The notes beneath the pieces were generated by a model, which saw nothing but the letters and a program-made list of their open reading frames with translations, was not told where the DNA came from and made no database searches. A DNA stretch of 64,000 nucleotides from Sphingomonas aerophila (GTDB lineage: Bacteria; Pseudomonadota; Alphaproteobacteria; Sphingomonadales; Sphingomonadaceae), in assembly GCF_014199305.1 (NCBI RefSeq), contig NZ_JACIJK010000004.1:1-64000 (forward strand). The letters run 5' to 3'. The position numbers and the translations under genes are program-made. Shown piece after piece: positions 1-8,237 of this stretch (the first letter of the stretch is position 1; each line of letters starts with the position of its first letter).

Positions 1-135
1 GGCGGCGTCAGCGTAGACGAAGGCAGAGCCAACGGCCGCTGCGCCCAATGCCGCGGTGAAGAAGGCACGACGGTCCTGGCGTCGGCGTGCTCTTGCGTCG
101 AATGTCTCGATTAGACCGTCCTGCTGCGTCGTCAC
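1..135 (-). CDS. Tat-exported protein, N-terminal part only (probable ferritin-like protein)
   Basis: Partial gene that runs off the left edge; only its first 45 codons are present. It starts with GTG at 135-133, with GGGAGG about seven bases upstream. The peptide begins MTTQQDGLIETFDARARRRQ and continues DRRAFFTAALGAAAVGSAFV, so a charged head with a paired arginine is followed by an Ala-rich hydrophobic stretch. This fits a Tat signal peptide. In sphingomonads, Tat-exported ferritin-like proteins with this kind of head often sit next to an ECF sigma/anti-sigma pair like the divergent one here. That family assignment is inference from the head and the context, because no ferritin domain is inside the window. 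It is transcribed divergently from the sigma gene and may belong to its regulon. Confidence 0.6.
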   Translation of the reverse strand, partial: MTTQQDGLIETFDARARRRQDRRAFFTAALGAAAVGSAFVYADAA

Positions 136-235
136 TTGGCGCCTCCCATGAGCCCGCGAGGGGTAGGATGGTGTTTTGCGTGCGGGCGTCTAAGCTACGT
201 GGCCTGGGAGGCTCCGGATGCAGCGGCTGACAAAA

Positions 236-241
236 TATAAT
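236..241 (+). promoter_or_regulatory. candidate -10 box of the sigma-factor gene
   Basis: A perfect TATAAT lies at 236-241 in otherwise GC-rich DNA, 12 bases before the first possible start of the ECF sigma gene. I see no good -35 hexamer at the usual spacing. If this box is used, the transcript would begin around 248, so translation from the TTG at 253 would be almost leaderless. A start slightly further downstream would then be more likely. Confidence 0.3.
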
Positions 242-252
242 GGTCGGATCCG

Positions 253-855
253 TTGCGAGCCTTCGGCCGAGCTTTGATCGCCAGATCCCAGCAGGAGCGC
301 GAGGCGCTGTTGGCGGCATTGCTGGCCACTGGCCTCGGCAACCGTCGCGCCTTTCGACAGGTCTATCAGATGACCTCGACGAAGCTGTTTGGCATCTGCC
401 TTCGTATCTGTGGTGAGCGGCAGACGGCGGAGGATGTGCTGCAGGAGGTCTATCTCACCATCTGGCGGCGTGCCCCGAGCTTCGAGCCCTCACGCGGCAG
501 TCCCGTCGCGTGGCTTGCAACCATAGCTCGCAATCGCGCGCTCGACTGGCGTCGCGCGAACAACAAACCCCCTCCAGAACCTTGGTCGGAAGGGGCTGAT
601 ACGTCCGTCAGCGAACCAGTCGACAATGCGCTGCTCGCTGATCGTGCCATGATCGAGGAGGAAGGCGCGGCCCGCCTGCAGGGTTGCTTGGAGGGGCTGG
701 ACCACCGGCCGCGTGGGGCTATCCGTGCCGCCTTCCTGGACGGGCTCACCTACAGCGAGCTTGCCAAGCGTGAAGCCGTGCCGCTGGCGACCATGAAGAG
801 CACCATTCGTCGGGCGCTGCTCCGGCTCCGGGACTGCCTGAACGATGACGCCTGA
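253..855 (+). CDS. ECF-type RNA polymerase sigma factor
   Basis: About 200 residues with the two-domain layout of an extracytoplasmic-function sigma factor. Region 2 spans roughly residues 30-100 and includes AEDVLQEVYLTIWRR, which matches the helix that binds core polymerase and reads the -10, and WLATIARNRALDWRR. Region 4 spans about 140-196, with the helix-turn-helix segment LTYSELAKREAVPLATMKST followed by IRRALLRLRDCL. It should direct polymerase to envelope- or oxidative-stress promoters until it is held by the anti-sigma factor encoded next. The 3' end overlaps that gene by 11 bases, so the two are translationally coupled. The start is uncertain: the longest frame uses TTG at 253 without a clear Shine-Dalgarno, and a TTG seven codons later is also possible. 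Confidence 0.88.
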   Translation: MRAFGRALIARSQQEREALLAALLATGLGNRRAFRQVYQMTSTKLFGICLRICGERQTAEDVLQEVYLTIWRRAPSFEPSRGSPVAWLATIARNRALDWRRANNKPPPEPWSEGADTSVSEPVDNALLADRAMIEEEGAARLQGCLEGLDHRPRGAIRAAFLDGLTYSELAKREAVPLATMKSTIRRALLRLRDCLNDDA

Positions 856-1549
856 AGAACGCATCGACGCCGCTGAGCTAGCGCTGGGCCTGCTCGAGGG
901 TCACGAGCGTGTCACTGCGCTCGAGCGGGTACTCGCTGACCCTGCGTTTGCGGCTGAGCTCGCTTGGTGGCGATCGCGGCTGGAAGTACTGCACGCCGAG
1001 TATGGAGCTGCAGAACCACCTGCGGCTCTTGCCAGCCGCATAGAGGCCAGGATCGACGCCGAGGCCCACGTGACACCTTCGACCGCAAGAATGCGGCGCT
1101 GGCCCTGGTTGATCGGGGGGCTAGCAGGAGGCGCCCTTGCAGCGTCGCTGGCAGCATTGGTGCTGACACAGACCACCCCCGTGCCAACACCCGTTCGCAG
1201 CGAGCGTCAGGTTCAGGGTCCGTTACTCGTCGCCGCGCTGGTGCCCGCCAAGGACCAGGAGGTAGCGCCCGTGGCGGCCGTGGTTGATCCCGGCTCCCGG
1301 ATCATCCGGGTTGCAGCGATCGAAACACCACGCGGGCGCGTAGCCGAGCTCTGGCGGATTGGCGCAGACGGCGTCCCCCGGTCCCTAGGGCTGCTGACTG
1401 CCGCTAGGGCCACTCGACTGTCTTTCCGGCCGCGTACAGGCCCGGGTCTGGGCGAAACACTGGCGATCTCGATCGAGCCGTTAGGCGGATCGCGGACCGG
1501 CACCCCCACCGGGCCCGTTGTAGCTACGGGTGTGTTGAGCCGTGGTTGA
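845..1549 (+). CDS. RskA-family anti-sigma factor
   Basis: A 234-residue single-pass membrane protein encoded directly after, and overlapping, the ECF sigma gene. Residues 1-80 form a charged cytoplasmic domain with ELAWWRSRLEVL, typical of the helical sigma-binding part of zinc-free anti-sigma K proteins. One membrane segment follows at about residues 87-108 (WLIGGLAGGALAASLAALVL). The periplasmic half, about 125-234, contains VAELWRIGADGVPRSLG and FRPRTGPGLGETLAISIEPL, the conserved RskA C-terminal signature. It is expected to hold the sigma factor at the inner membrane and release it after a signal. The family call is from motifs and gene order; the inducing signal is unknown. Confidence 0.88.
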   Translation: MTPEERIDAAELALGLLEGHERVTALERVLADPAFAAELAWWRSRLEVLHAEYGAAEPPAALASRIEARIDAEAHVTPSTARMRRWPWLIGGLAGGALAASLAALVLTQTTPVPTPVRSERQVQGPLLVAALVPAKDQEVAPVAAVVDPGSRIIRVAAIETPRGRVAELWRIGADGVPRSLGLLTAARATRLSFRPRTGPGLGETLAISIEPLGGSRTGTPTGPVVATGVLSRG

Positions 1550-2042
1550 GGAAGCAAGCGTCGGCTGCTCCTAGTCCGACCAGGCTAGGGCTTGTTGCTA
1601 GTCTCCTAAGTTCCGCAACAACATCAGAACGCACCTGGTTGCCTCGTCGCGACGTGTTGCGATTATCCGTTGCGATATGAGCCGTTTATGAGGCACCTCT
1701 GCAACACGCAGATCGATCAAGAACCATGCATCGAATGCCGTTAGTGTAACATCGGTCGAGCCGATTAACGGTGCATGATTGTCGCAAGCCGACGTTCGTC
1801 AACCCGTTCAGGATGCAGTGTGCAGAAATCGTGTGTCTGCGACAGCTATTGCCATCGACGATCCTGAAAGCTGCCGGACGGCTCGAGTCTCATTTGTCCC
1901 CCTTTTCGGGCGCCTCGGTCTTGAGCCGGTCAGGGTTCTAGAGTGAGCGAGGGCGGTTGGTTTCAGGTCGACCCTCATGCCGTTCCAAGACGATGATCGG
2001 CCTGTTCACGATAGCTGCATCGGTAAGGCTAAAACGAGTTCT

Positions 2043-2071
2043 ACAGCGGTCAAATCCTGTCCCCGCAACCA
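2043..2071 (+). repeat. 3' fragment of an initiator-type tRNA (possible att remnant)
   Basis: The last 22 bases, 2050-2071, read as a tRNA 3' end: T-loop TCAAAT, T-stem strand CCTGT, acceptor strand CCCCGCA, discriminator A and encoded CCA. Bacterial tRNA-fMet ends in the same way (CCCCGCAACCA). Upstream, the T-arm is already imperfect and no matching 5' acceptor (TGCGGGG) or D/anticodon arms lie within the required 75 bases, so this is not a complete tRNA gene. Such 3' fragments are usual scars of integrases that insert at tRNA genes. The second copy and any integrase would be outside the window. Confidence 0.6.
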
Positions 2072-2089
2072 AATACACAACACCACAAT

Positions 2090-2118
2090 AGCCCCAGTCC
2101 TAACAGACCGGGGCTTTC
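2090..2118 (+). terminator. rho-independent terminator after the tRNA fragment
   Basis: AGCCCC (2090-2095) pairs with GGGGCT (2110-2115), and GTC pairs with GAC inside it with one A-C mismatch. The loop is CTAACA, and the stem runs into TTTC. It lies 19 bases after the tRNA CCA end, the normal place for a tRNA terminator, which suggests the tRNA end and its terminator moved here as one unit. Confidence 0.65.
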
Positions 2119-3167
2119 TCGCATTCCAAACACCCCGCGCGCCAGCACCGGATCCCGCGTCCGCAGCCTCAGCTAGTGCGTTGGAGCGTGGGGGACCCGG
2201 CGGTTACGCCCGTTGTGGGTGCGACGGTGGCCGGAGTCCTTGCCATTTCTGCTTTGAGTGGTTTCTCCTAACTGGAGACCACTGCGATTGTGCTCGTCGG
2301 CTAAGTGATCGCAATCTGCTCCTTGCCAGCTGCTGGAGCATGACCCGGTAGAGATCGCATGTGCGACCTGACCGGAGCGGCATAGTAGTGATCTCGTTGC
2401 CAGAGTCTTGCCACCTATCGCCAGTGTCTTGACGCTCCCGCGCTGATCGGCATGGCGTTGATCATCAACTTGGCGCAGACGCTGCCGCGTATCTAACATC
2501 AGGCAGAGTCCGTCGTCGGCAAGGCGGGGGCGACCATTGCCGCTTCCAAGGCGAGCAGGAAGTCCGTCGTTTTGATTGGGACTTGGCTACCTGCAACCTT
2601 GTGAAATGAAGCCGGCGAAACCTAAGGCTCGCAAAGCCATCACAGCCAAGTAGCCGAGCAGAGCACCAGCAGCCGCCGGTCGCGTTGTCCGGTATACGAT
2701 CCCAAGCGACAGTTGGTAGGTGACGAACCATCCCGTGTTATGGGCGGCCAATGCGATTGCGACAGTCCGGGGCTGCCTATCGTGGTGAGCGCTGCAGACG
2801 CCCTACTACTGGCGACGTGGTCTCCTTCCATATTCCGCGTCAACCACTGCGGAGTTACCCAATCGAAAGGATGACACTCCACCGCGCTCAGAGCGGCCGC
2901 GCTTTGGCAGCGCCCAAACTGCACCGTACAGATGCCGAATGCATGGGCTGCCCGCACCATGAATGGCCATATCGCGCGACTGCAAAGGGGCACAATGCCG
3001 TCTCGCTGAACAGGTGAACTTGATAGGCCCGACGTTGCCGCCAGCCGAACCGGCGTCCACCAATCCGCTCGGGCCCTTGTGCCGCCCCCCGACAAGCGGG
3101 CCGGCAAGCGCAGTCCACTACCTCAGTGTCGCTGACATGCGCGCGCGTTTGTTTCTATTGCGCGGCT

Positions 3168-4007
3168 TCATACCGTGCAGGTGCGCACCGCATCCCTTAG
3201 TGCCGGCAGCGGGTCGCCTTGAGGCACGAACTCGTGTGCGAAATAGCCCTGGAACTTAAGATCGGCGATGGTGCGGGCGATTGCACGCCAATTAACCTCC
3301 TGTGCTTCGTCAAGATTGTGACGCCCCGGGACTCCACCCGTATGAAAGTGGCCGATCCATTTGATGTTCCTCCGGATCGTGTCGATCAGGTCGCCTTCCA
3401 TGATCTGCATATGATAAATATCGTAAAGGAGCTTCACGCGCGGCGAGTTGACCTGCTCGGCCACCGTCACGCCCCAGGCGGTGTGATCAGCCATGTAGTC
3501 GGGGTGATCGACCTTGCTGTTGAGCAGCTCAATGCAGATCGTTACGCCATAATCCTCGGCAATGCGTTTGACGCGGTTCAGGCCGGCAACGGTGTTTGCG
3601 GCACCTTCCTCGTCGGAGATCCCCCGGCGATTGCCCGAAAATGCGATTACATTGGGCACGTCCGACTTGGCTGCCTGCGGGATGCCGACGCGGAACGCTT
3701 TCTCGATGGCGGCGTGGTTCTCCGGTCGGTTCAAGCCATTGGGGATGGTCATGATGTCTGCGGCATAGCCCATGGTGCAGCGGAGCCCATGTCGGCGTGG
3801 GATGTCGTAATCAGCCGGCGCGAGCAGATCGATGCCCTTCAGCCCGATCCTTGCCGCGGCGGCGCACAACTGATCGAGAGGGATGTCCTTGTAGCACCAG
3901 CGGCTCACCGACTGCTTCAGTCGGCCAGTTGGAGCGGGAGAGGCCGGCAATCCCGCTGCCGCCCATGCGGCGACTGAGGAGCCGATGAGTTGGCGGCGCG
4001 TCATCAT
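3168..4007 (-). CDS. Tat-exported TIM-barrel isomerase (hydroxypyruvate isomerase-like)
   Basis: 279 residues. The N-terminus MMTRRQLIGSSVAAWAAAG is a twin-arginine signal, so the mature protein should be periplasmic. The rest is a xylose-isomerase-like TIM barrel close to the Hyi branch. Plausible metal ligands are the Glu in CIELLNSK (about 160), the Asp and His in LYDIYHMQIMEGD (about 196), the His in GHFHTGG (about 219) and the Glu in FAHEFVPQGD (about 259). These enzymes isomerise or epimerise small sugars or hydroxy-keto acids. The gene lies downstream of the GMC/TIM-barrel locus and probably acts on its products, though it is separated from that locus by a small divergent gene. The substrate cannot be told from the sequence. 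Confidence 0.82.
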   Translation of the reverse strand: MMTRRQLIGSSVAAWAAAGLPASPAPTGRLKQSVSRWCYKDIPLDQLCAAAARIGLKGIDLLAPADYDIPRRHGLRCTMGYAADIMTIPNGLNRPENHAAIEKAFRVGIPQAAKSDVPNVIAFSGNRRGISDEEGAANTVAGLNRVKRIAEDYGVTICIELLNSKVDHPDYMADHTAWGVTVAEQVNSPRVKLLYDIYHMQIMEGDLIDTIRRNIKWIGHFHTGGVPGRHNLDEAQEVNWRAIARTIADLKFQGYFAHEFVPQGDPLPALRDAVRTCTV

Positions 4008-4275
4008 CCCTGTCGACCCCTGAAAATATCGATGAAGGCAATGTATACCGCGGTCCGATGCAGACCGAACGCGCGCGTTGTTCGAGGCTGCTCCCCTTTC
4101 GACGAGCAGCCGAAAGACCGAAAGTGCCTGACTCCAGCGACCCGAATCGCTGCTGTGGTCGTAAGGTCAGGCCGCGTTCGAAAGAACGGACGCTCTCCGG
4201 CTCCGGAACCTGGCGCTTCGGTTCGGCATTGATGTCTCAGGTTCATAAGATCGACGTTCATCGAAGGAGGCGAGC

Positions 4276-4536
4276 ATGCTGGAACTGGTCGTCACCGCCG
4301 GCGCGCTGCTGGCGGCAACTCTCATGGCGGGCCAATCGGGTGCGCCAGACACTTCGCCGAGACCGACCAACACTCACAAGAACTTCGCCGTCCACCCGGT
4401 TGACCGGCCCAAGCCACGACCCACACCTGCGGCAACACAGGCACCACCGCCGCGAGAGACGGGCGGGGTCGTCCCGCCAGGAGCGCCAGGGACTGGCAAT
4501 CCCACCATTCCGGGCACGCCGGTCACGCCGCGCTGA
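4276..4536 (+). CDS. small secreted proline-rich protein
   Basis: 86 residues. GAAGGAGG sits five bases before the ATG, one of the strongest ribosome sites in the window, which argues for a real gene despite its size. Residues 1-20 form a short signal-like hydrophobic head (MLELVVTAGALLAATLMAG). The rest is low-complexity Pro/Thr/Gly sequence with PRPTPAATQAPPPRE and VVPPGAPGTGNPTIPGTPV, so the mature protein is probably disordered and periplasmic. It points away from the TIM-barrel gene and towards the end of the GMC gene. I do not recognise a family. The function is unknown. Confidence 0.6.
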   Translation: MLELVVTAGALLAATLMAGQSGAPDTSPRPTNTHKNFAVHPVDRPKPRPTPAATQAPPPRETGGVVPPGAPGTGNPTIPGTPVTPR

Positions 4537-4560
4537 CCCCCTTTTCGCGATCCGCTGGAC

Positions 4561-6246
4561 CTAAGCGGCCGTCGCACGAAAGTTCCTGGCCGCATGATCG
4601 GCGGCGCGCGTCGTCAGCGCCATGAAGGTCAGTGACGGATTGACGCAAGCGGCCGAGGCCATCTGGGCGCCATCGGTCACGTAAAGGTTGCTTGCGTCAT
4701 GCGCTTGGCTCCAGCTGTTCAGTACGGAACTGCGCGGATCGCGTCCCATACGGGCGCCCCCCATCTCATGGATCGCGTCGCCGGGGACGTGCTTCTCCTC
4801 GCTGCTGGTTACGTTTGTCAGCCCCGCGCCGCGCAGCATCTTTTCCCCCTGTTCGCGAGCATCGGCCATCATCTTGAGCTCGTTGTCGCGGAAGGAGACG
4901 TCGAACCGTAACAACGGCACCCCGAACCGGTCGACCTTGCTCGGGTGGAGCGAGACACGATTGTCCTCATAGGGCAGGCACTCGCCGAACGCGCCCATGC
5001 TGAACTTCCAACCGTCGTATCGGCGCATGGCGTTCTTCATCGAGGCCCCAAAGCCGACGGGCTCTGCGACCGGGCGATGCGCGCCACCCTGATAGCCATA
5101 GCCACGTTTGAAGCCGACACGATCATCTGTGCCCGCCATATTGCGGAAGCGCGGAATATAGACCTGCCCTGGGCGCCGGCCATACTCGATGTACTCGTCC
5201 ATACCCGGAATATCGCCGCTCACGTTCACGCGGAAGATATGGTCCATGACATAACGGCCCAACGTGCCGCTTGTATCGAAGTAGCTTCGCTCGCTTCCAG
5301 ACGGGCGGGAGTTCATCAGGATCTGAACCGATCCGATTGTGGACGCGCAGAGAAAGACTAGGTTCGCCTGGACGGTTTGGGCCTGGCCGGTTTTTGCGTC
5401 GACATAACGCACGCCAGTGACGCGCTTGGCTGCGGGGTCATAATCCAGGTTCGTCACTACGGCATTGGACTGTAGTGTCAGCCGCCCTGTTGAGCGGGCG
5501 GCGGGCAGGGTGACCGCCTGCGTCGAGAAATAAGCACCAAACGAACAGCCGTTGCTACATTGATTGCGAAACTGACACTTGGTCCGGTTTTGGTCGGGCT
5601 TGTCCTCTGTGATGTTGGACAAGCGTGCATGGATCAGCTTGCGGCCGGGGAAGTTCGCCTCCAGACGTCCCTTCATCCACTTCTCCGCGACGTTCATCGG
5701 CATCGGTGGCATGAACTCGCTGTCGGGCAGGTAAGGCAGGTTCTCCCGCGAGCCCGACACGCCGATGTACTTCTCGACATAAGAGTACCAGGGCGCAAGG
5801 TCCTCATACCGGATCGGCCAGTCGCTTGCGACGCCCTCCCGCTTGTTTGCTTCGAAGTCGTCGGGGCTCCAGCGGAAACTCCACCGGCCCCAGATCAACG
5901 ATTTGCCGCCGACCGCTGCCGGTCGAATCCAGCGAAACTCCTTTCCCTCATCGAAGGCGTAAGGATTCAGGCGGTCATCATTGTAGAATTGCAGGTTGCT
6001 GGTGGACACGTAGCCGTATTTGGCAATGAAATAGTCGCTGGCGACAACCTGTGGCGGGACGGTGCCGCGCGCGGGAAGCTCAAAGGCCGGTTTACCGTCA
6101 TAGGTGTAGCCCTCCTGATGCTCGACCATGTGGCCGCGGTCGAGCATCAGGACCTTTAGGCCCTTCTCGGTTAGCTCCTTGGCCGCAAAGCCGCCACTGA
6201 CGCCAGAGCCGATGACGATTGCGTCGAACCGGTTGGTCGATGCCAT
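4561..6246 (-). CDS. GMC-family FAD oxidoreductase, catalytic subunit of a sugar dehydrogenase
   Basis: 561 residues from the ATG at 6246, which has AGGAAGG eight bases upstream; an upstream in-frame extension overlaps the previous gene and is not used. The N-terminus has the FAD-binding Rossmann motif VIGSGVSGGFAAKEL. The C-terminus has the GMC active-site signatures HEMGGARMG and VNPSLTFMALTTRAADHAA. A Cys-rich segment in the middle (CQFRNQCSNGCSFGAYF) is typical of the gluconate/glucoside dehydrogenase branch. It has no signal peptide. In that family, export is as a complex with a Tat-bearing small subunit, and electrons leave through a cytochrome c; both genes lie just upstream. It starts 22 bases after the preceding isomerase gene. 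Likely role: periplasmic oxidation of a sugar or glycoside hydroxyl to a ketone. Confidence 0.87.
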   Translation of the reverse strand: MASTNRFDAIVIGSGVSGGFAAKELTEKGLKVLMLDRGHMVEHQEGYTYDGKPAFELPARGTVPPQVVASDYFIAKYGYVSTSNLQFYNDDRLNPYAFDEGKEFRWIRPAAVGGKSLIWGRWSFRWSPDDFEANKREGVASDWPIRYEDLAPWYSYVEKYIGVSGSRENLPYLPDSEFMPPMPMNVAEKWMKGRLEANFPGRKLIHARLSNITEDKPDQNRTKCQFRNQCSNGCSFGAYFSTQAVTLPAARSTGRLTLQSNAVVTNLDYDPAAKRVTGVRYVDAKTGQAQTVQANLVFLCASTIGSVQILMNSRPSGSERSYFDTSGTLGRYVMDHIFRVNVSGDIPGMDEYIEYGRRPGQVYIPRFRNMAGTDDRVGFKRGYGYQGGAHRPVAEPVGFGASMKNAMRRYDGWKFSMGAFGECLPYEDNRVSLHPSKVDRFGVPLLRFDVSFRDNELKMMADAREQGEKMLRGAGLTNVTSSEEKHVPGDAIHEMGGARMGRDPRSSVLNSWSQAHDASNLYVTDGAQMASAACVNPSLTFMALTTRAADHAARNFRATAA

Positions 6247-6268
6247 GATTGGTACCTTCCTTTTGAGA

Positions 6269-7111
6269 TCAGAACCGCAGCGCAGCGAGGTTGCGGTAGC
6301 TTGTCGTGATGTCGGGGAAGTAAGGGGCCGGGGCCTGGTCATTTTCGACAAAGAAGTGCCGCACGCCGGCAGCACCCGGCAGGCGAAAGAGCGAGGCGAA
6401 GTTGATCGTGCCGGTGCCCACTGCCGCCATCGAACGATCGGCGCGCATGTCCTTGACGTGGAACGAGTAGAGGCGGCTGCCTAGCCGCTTCACCAGCCCG
6501 GGCAGGTCCACGCCGGCATGAGCCGCCCAGTAAAGATCCAGCTCGAACCTGACGAGCGCTGGATTCGTTTCCGCGACCAGCCGGTCGAACAAGCGGGCGC
6601 CCTTGGAATGGCTTGTGAACTCGAAGTCATGATTGTGATAGGCGAAGCCCAAGCCCGCAGCGCGCAACCGCGTGGCCAGCGGATTGAGGTTCTGAAGGAC
6701 AGGCTCAAAGCCCGTTTCAGTCCGCTGCTCTTCCGGCAGCCAAGGCAGAATGACCGTGTCCGCCCCCAACGCTTTTGCCATCGCGACGGCCGCGTCGAAG
6801 CGGTCGGCCAGCATGGTATAGGGAATGTGAACCGACGGCGCCTTCAGGCGCAGCCGATCGAGCGCGCGGCGTAGCATCGCGTGGTCCATCGTGTCGTAAC
6901 CACCGCCGCCGAATTCCACCTCGCGGTAGCCGATACGGGCAATCTGTTCGAGGGTGCCGACCGGGTCTTTTTCGAACACGTCGCGCACGGTGTAGAGTTG
7001 CAGGCCCACCGCACCGACCTGTTTCGCCTGTGCGCCGGACGCGCCGCCAAGCATTGCCAATGCTGCGGTGCCACCCAGACCCGTAAGGACGCGGCGTCGA
7101 TCAATCATCAT
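6269..7111 (-). CDS. Tat-exported sugar phosphate isomerase/epimerase-type TIM barrel
   Basis: 280 residues. The head MMIDRRRVLTGLGGTAALAMLGGASGAQA is a twin-arginine signal ending in an AQA cleavage site. The mature part is a TIM barrel of the AP-endonuclease-2/xylose-isomerase superfamily, starting GLQLYTVRDVF. Candidate metal ligands are the Glu in YREVEFGGGG (about 66), the His residues in YHNHDFEF (about 160), the Asp in FELDLYW (about 193), the His in FHVKDM (about 222) and the Glu in FVENDQ (about 256). The ATG overlaps the stop of the small dehydrogenase subunit by four bases (ATGA), so they are coupled. Its place between the dehydrogenase subunits suggests it handles the keto-sugar they make. 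Confidence 0.85.
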   Translation of the reverse strand: MMIDRRRVLTGLGGTAALAMLGGASGAQAKQVGAVGLQLYTVRDVFEKDPVGTLEQIARIGYREVEFGGGGYDTMDHAMLRRALDRLRLKAPSVHIPYTMLADRFDAAVAMAKALGADTVILPWLPEEQRTETGFEPVLQNLNPLATRLRAAGLGFAYHNHDFEFTSHSKGARLFDRLVAETNPALVRFELDLYWAAHAGVDLPGLVKRLGSRLYSFHVKDMRADRSMAAVGTGTINFASLFRLPGAAGVRHFFVENDQAPAPYFPDITTSYRNLAALRF

Positions 7112-7671
7112 GCCGAATACACCTTGTTGATCTTGGAGTAGAGGAAGGCACCGTCATATTCGGCCGGCACCGGCAGGTACTCGCGCTCCTGCGTCATGCC
7201 GATCTCGGACGTGTAGTAGCCGGTGATGACGAGTTGGCGGAACTTGTCGAAGAAGTCGGCGCCGCCCGTAAAGCGATCCTCCATTGCCGCGGTCAGGAGT
7301 GCATCTTGCTGCGCCACCGTCGCCCGCGCTGCCGAGATCTTGTAATCGCCCTTGCTTCGCGCCTCGACGGCGTCGAGGCCAGCGACGATCGGGATCCTCT
7401 CTTCGGGAAGTGACCAATCGGCGAGCAGCTTGTCGATATAGTCAGGAACGCCGGCGGCAATTGCGCCTGGCGTGTCCGTGGTTGGGATCACGCGCTCGCT
7501 GAGCGCAACCATGGTCGCGTGCTGGACCGGCGTGAATACTGGAACGCTTGGCTTGCCAGTGTCGATGATCGGCTGAGCGTCGCGCGCGGCCGCACGCGCA
7601 ATTGGCGTGAACAAGTTGCTGCCGAACATGGCGGCAACGCCGATCAACGCACTTCTGCGATCGATGATCAC
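7108..7671 (-). CDS. gluconate 2-dehydrogenase subunit 3-like (Tat-bearing small subunit of the GMC enzyme)
   Basis: 187 residues beginning at a GTG (7671) with GGGAG eight bases upstream. The head MIIDRRSALIGVAAMFGSNL followed by FTPIARA is a Tat signal. The mature protein has the family hallmarks FTPVQHATMVALSERVIPTTDTPGA, with the signature ERVIPTTDTPGA, and a tail with YTSEIGMTQEREYLP. Subunit 3 proteins have no cofactor; they partner the FAD subunit, which lacks its own signal, and carry it through the Tat pore. That partner is most likely the GMC protein encoded two genes downstream. The cytochrome c gene ends 84 bases upstream. Confidence 0.88.
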   Translation of the reverse strand: MIIDRRSALIGVAAMFGSNLFTPIARAAARDAQPIIDTGKPSVPVFTPVQHATMVALSERVIPTTDTPGAIAAGVPDYIDKLLADWSLPEERIPIVAGLDAVEARSKGDYKISAARATVAQQDALLTAAMEDRFTGGADFFDKFRQLVITGYYTSEIGMTQEREYLPVPAEYDGAFLYSKINKVYSA

Positions 7672-7755
7672 GCTTCTCTCTCCCGGCTCATCTTCTACTT
7701 GCCGACTGGTTGCGGCCTTACGCTGTCACGACACTGTAGGCACGCGGCCTTCCTC

Positions 7756-8142
7756 TTACTTCGCCGTTTCGGCCTTCAGATACGCGATTACCGCCGCTCG
7801 CTTGACCGGGTCGGCGACGCCGATCGGCATCCGCGTTCCGGGAACCAGCTTTTGCGGTCCGGCGAGGTACGCGGACAGGGTTTTGTCGTCCCAGGTCAGC
7901 CCTGCCTTCTTCAGTGCGGGCGAATAGTTGAAGCCGGAGGCGGAGGCGGCCGGACGGGTGAATACGCCGTTGAGGTTGGGGCCAATGCCATTGCGTCCGC
8001 CCTTTTCGAGCGTGTGGCACGCGCGGCATTGCCCGAATGCCTGGACGCCAGCGGCGGGGGCCTGTGCGGTTGATGGCGCGGTCAAAATGCCGACCGCCCC
8101 GATCGCCGTGGCCGCACCGGTCAAAGCCAACAGCAGCTTCAT
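7756..8142 (-). CDS. periplasmic class I cytochrome c
   Basis: 128 residues with a Sec signal peptide (about residues 1-27, ending STAQA). The haem c attachment motif is CRACH at residues 39-43. The likely distal Met ligand lies in VPGTRMPIG at about 105, and the C-terminus has the normal helix VKRAAVIAYLKAE. It resembles mitochondrial-type cytochrome c of the short soluble class. Its position just upstream of the dehydrogenase small subunit makes it the likely electron acceptor of the GMC enzyme, passing electrons to the respiratory chain. Confidence 0.92.
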   Translation of the reverse strand: MKLLLALTGAATAIGAVGILTAPSTAQAPAAGVQAFGQCRACHTLEKGGRNGIGPNLNGVFTRPAASASGFNYSPALKKAGLTWDDKTLSAYLAGPQKLVPGTRMPIGVADPVKRAAVIAYLKAETAK

Positions 8143-8237
8143 TCGGTCCTCTCCTATGTTCTGCGTCGAAGTCTATCGCCGCATGGTGTCAAAGCAAGGT
8201 CGGCAGGCCCGGGGGTTTCTGCCCGAACCAACCATCT

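Larger units (their letters stand above)
1550..3167. other. 1.6-kb region with no convincing gene
   Basis: No frame here has a good start, a Shine-Dalgarno sequence and protein-like composition together. Short hydrophobic stretches, for example around 2195-2270 (TPVVGATVAGVLAISALSGF) and 2437-2480 (LIGMALIINLAQTLP), are each cut by stop codons, so they may be decayed remains of a membrane protein. The only recognisable elements are a tRNA 3'-end remnant at 2043-2071 and the terminator right after it. The stretch is conspicuous in a window where most intergenic gaps are under 350 bases. Confidence 0.6.

Noticed and set aside
1997..2071. complete tRNA gene ending at 2071
   Set aside because: No 5' acceptor strand complementary to CCCCGCA and no D or anticodon arm in the required distance.
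1977..2351. 124-codon forward frame spanning the tRNA remnant
   Set aside because: Reads through the tRNA 3' end and its terminator and has no ribosome site.
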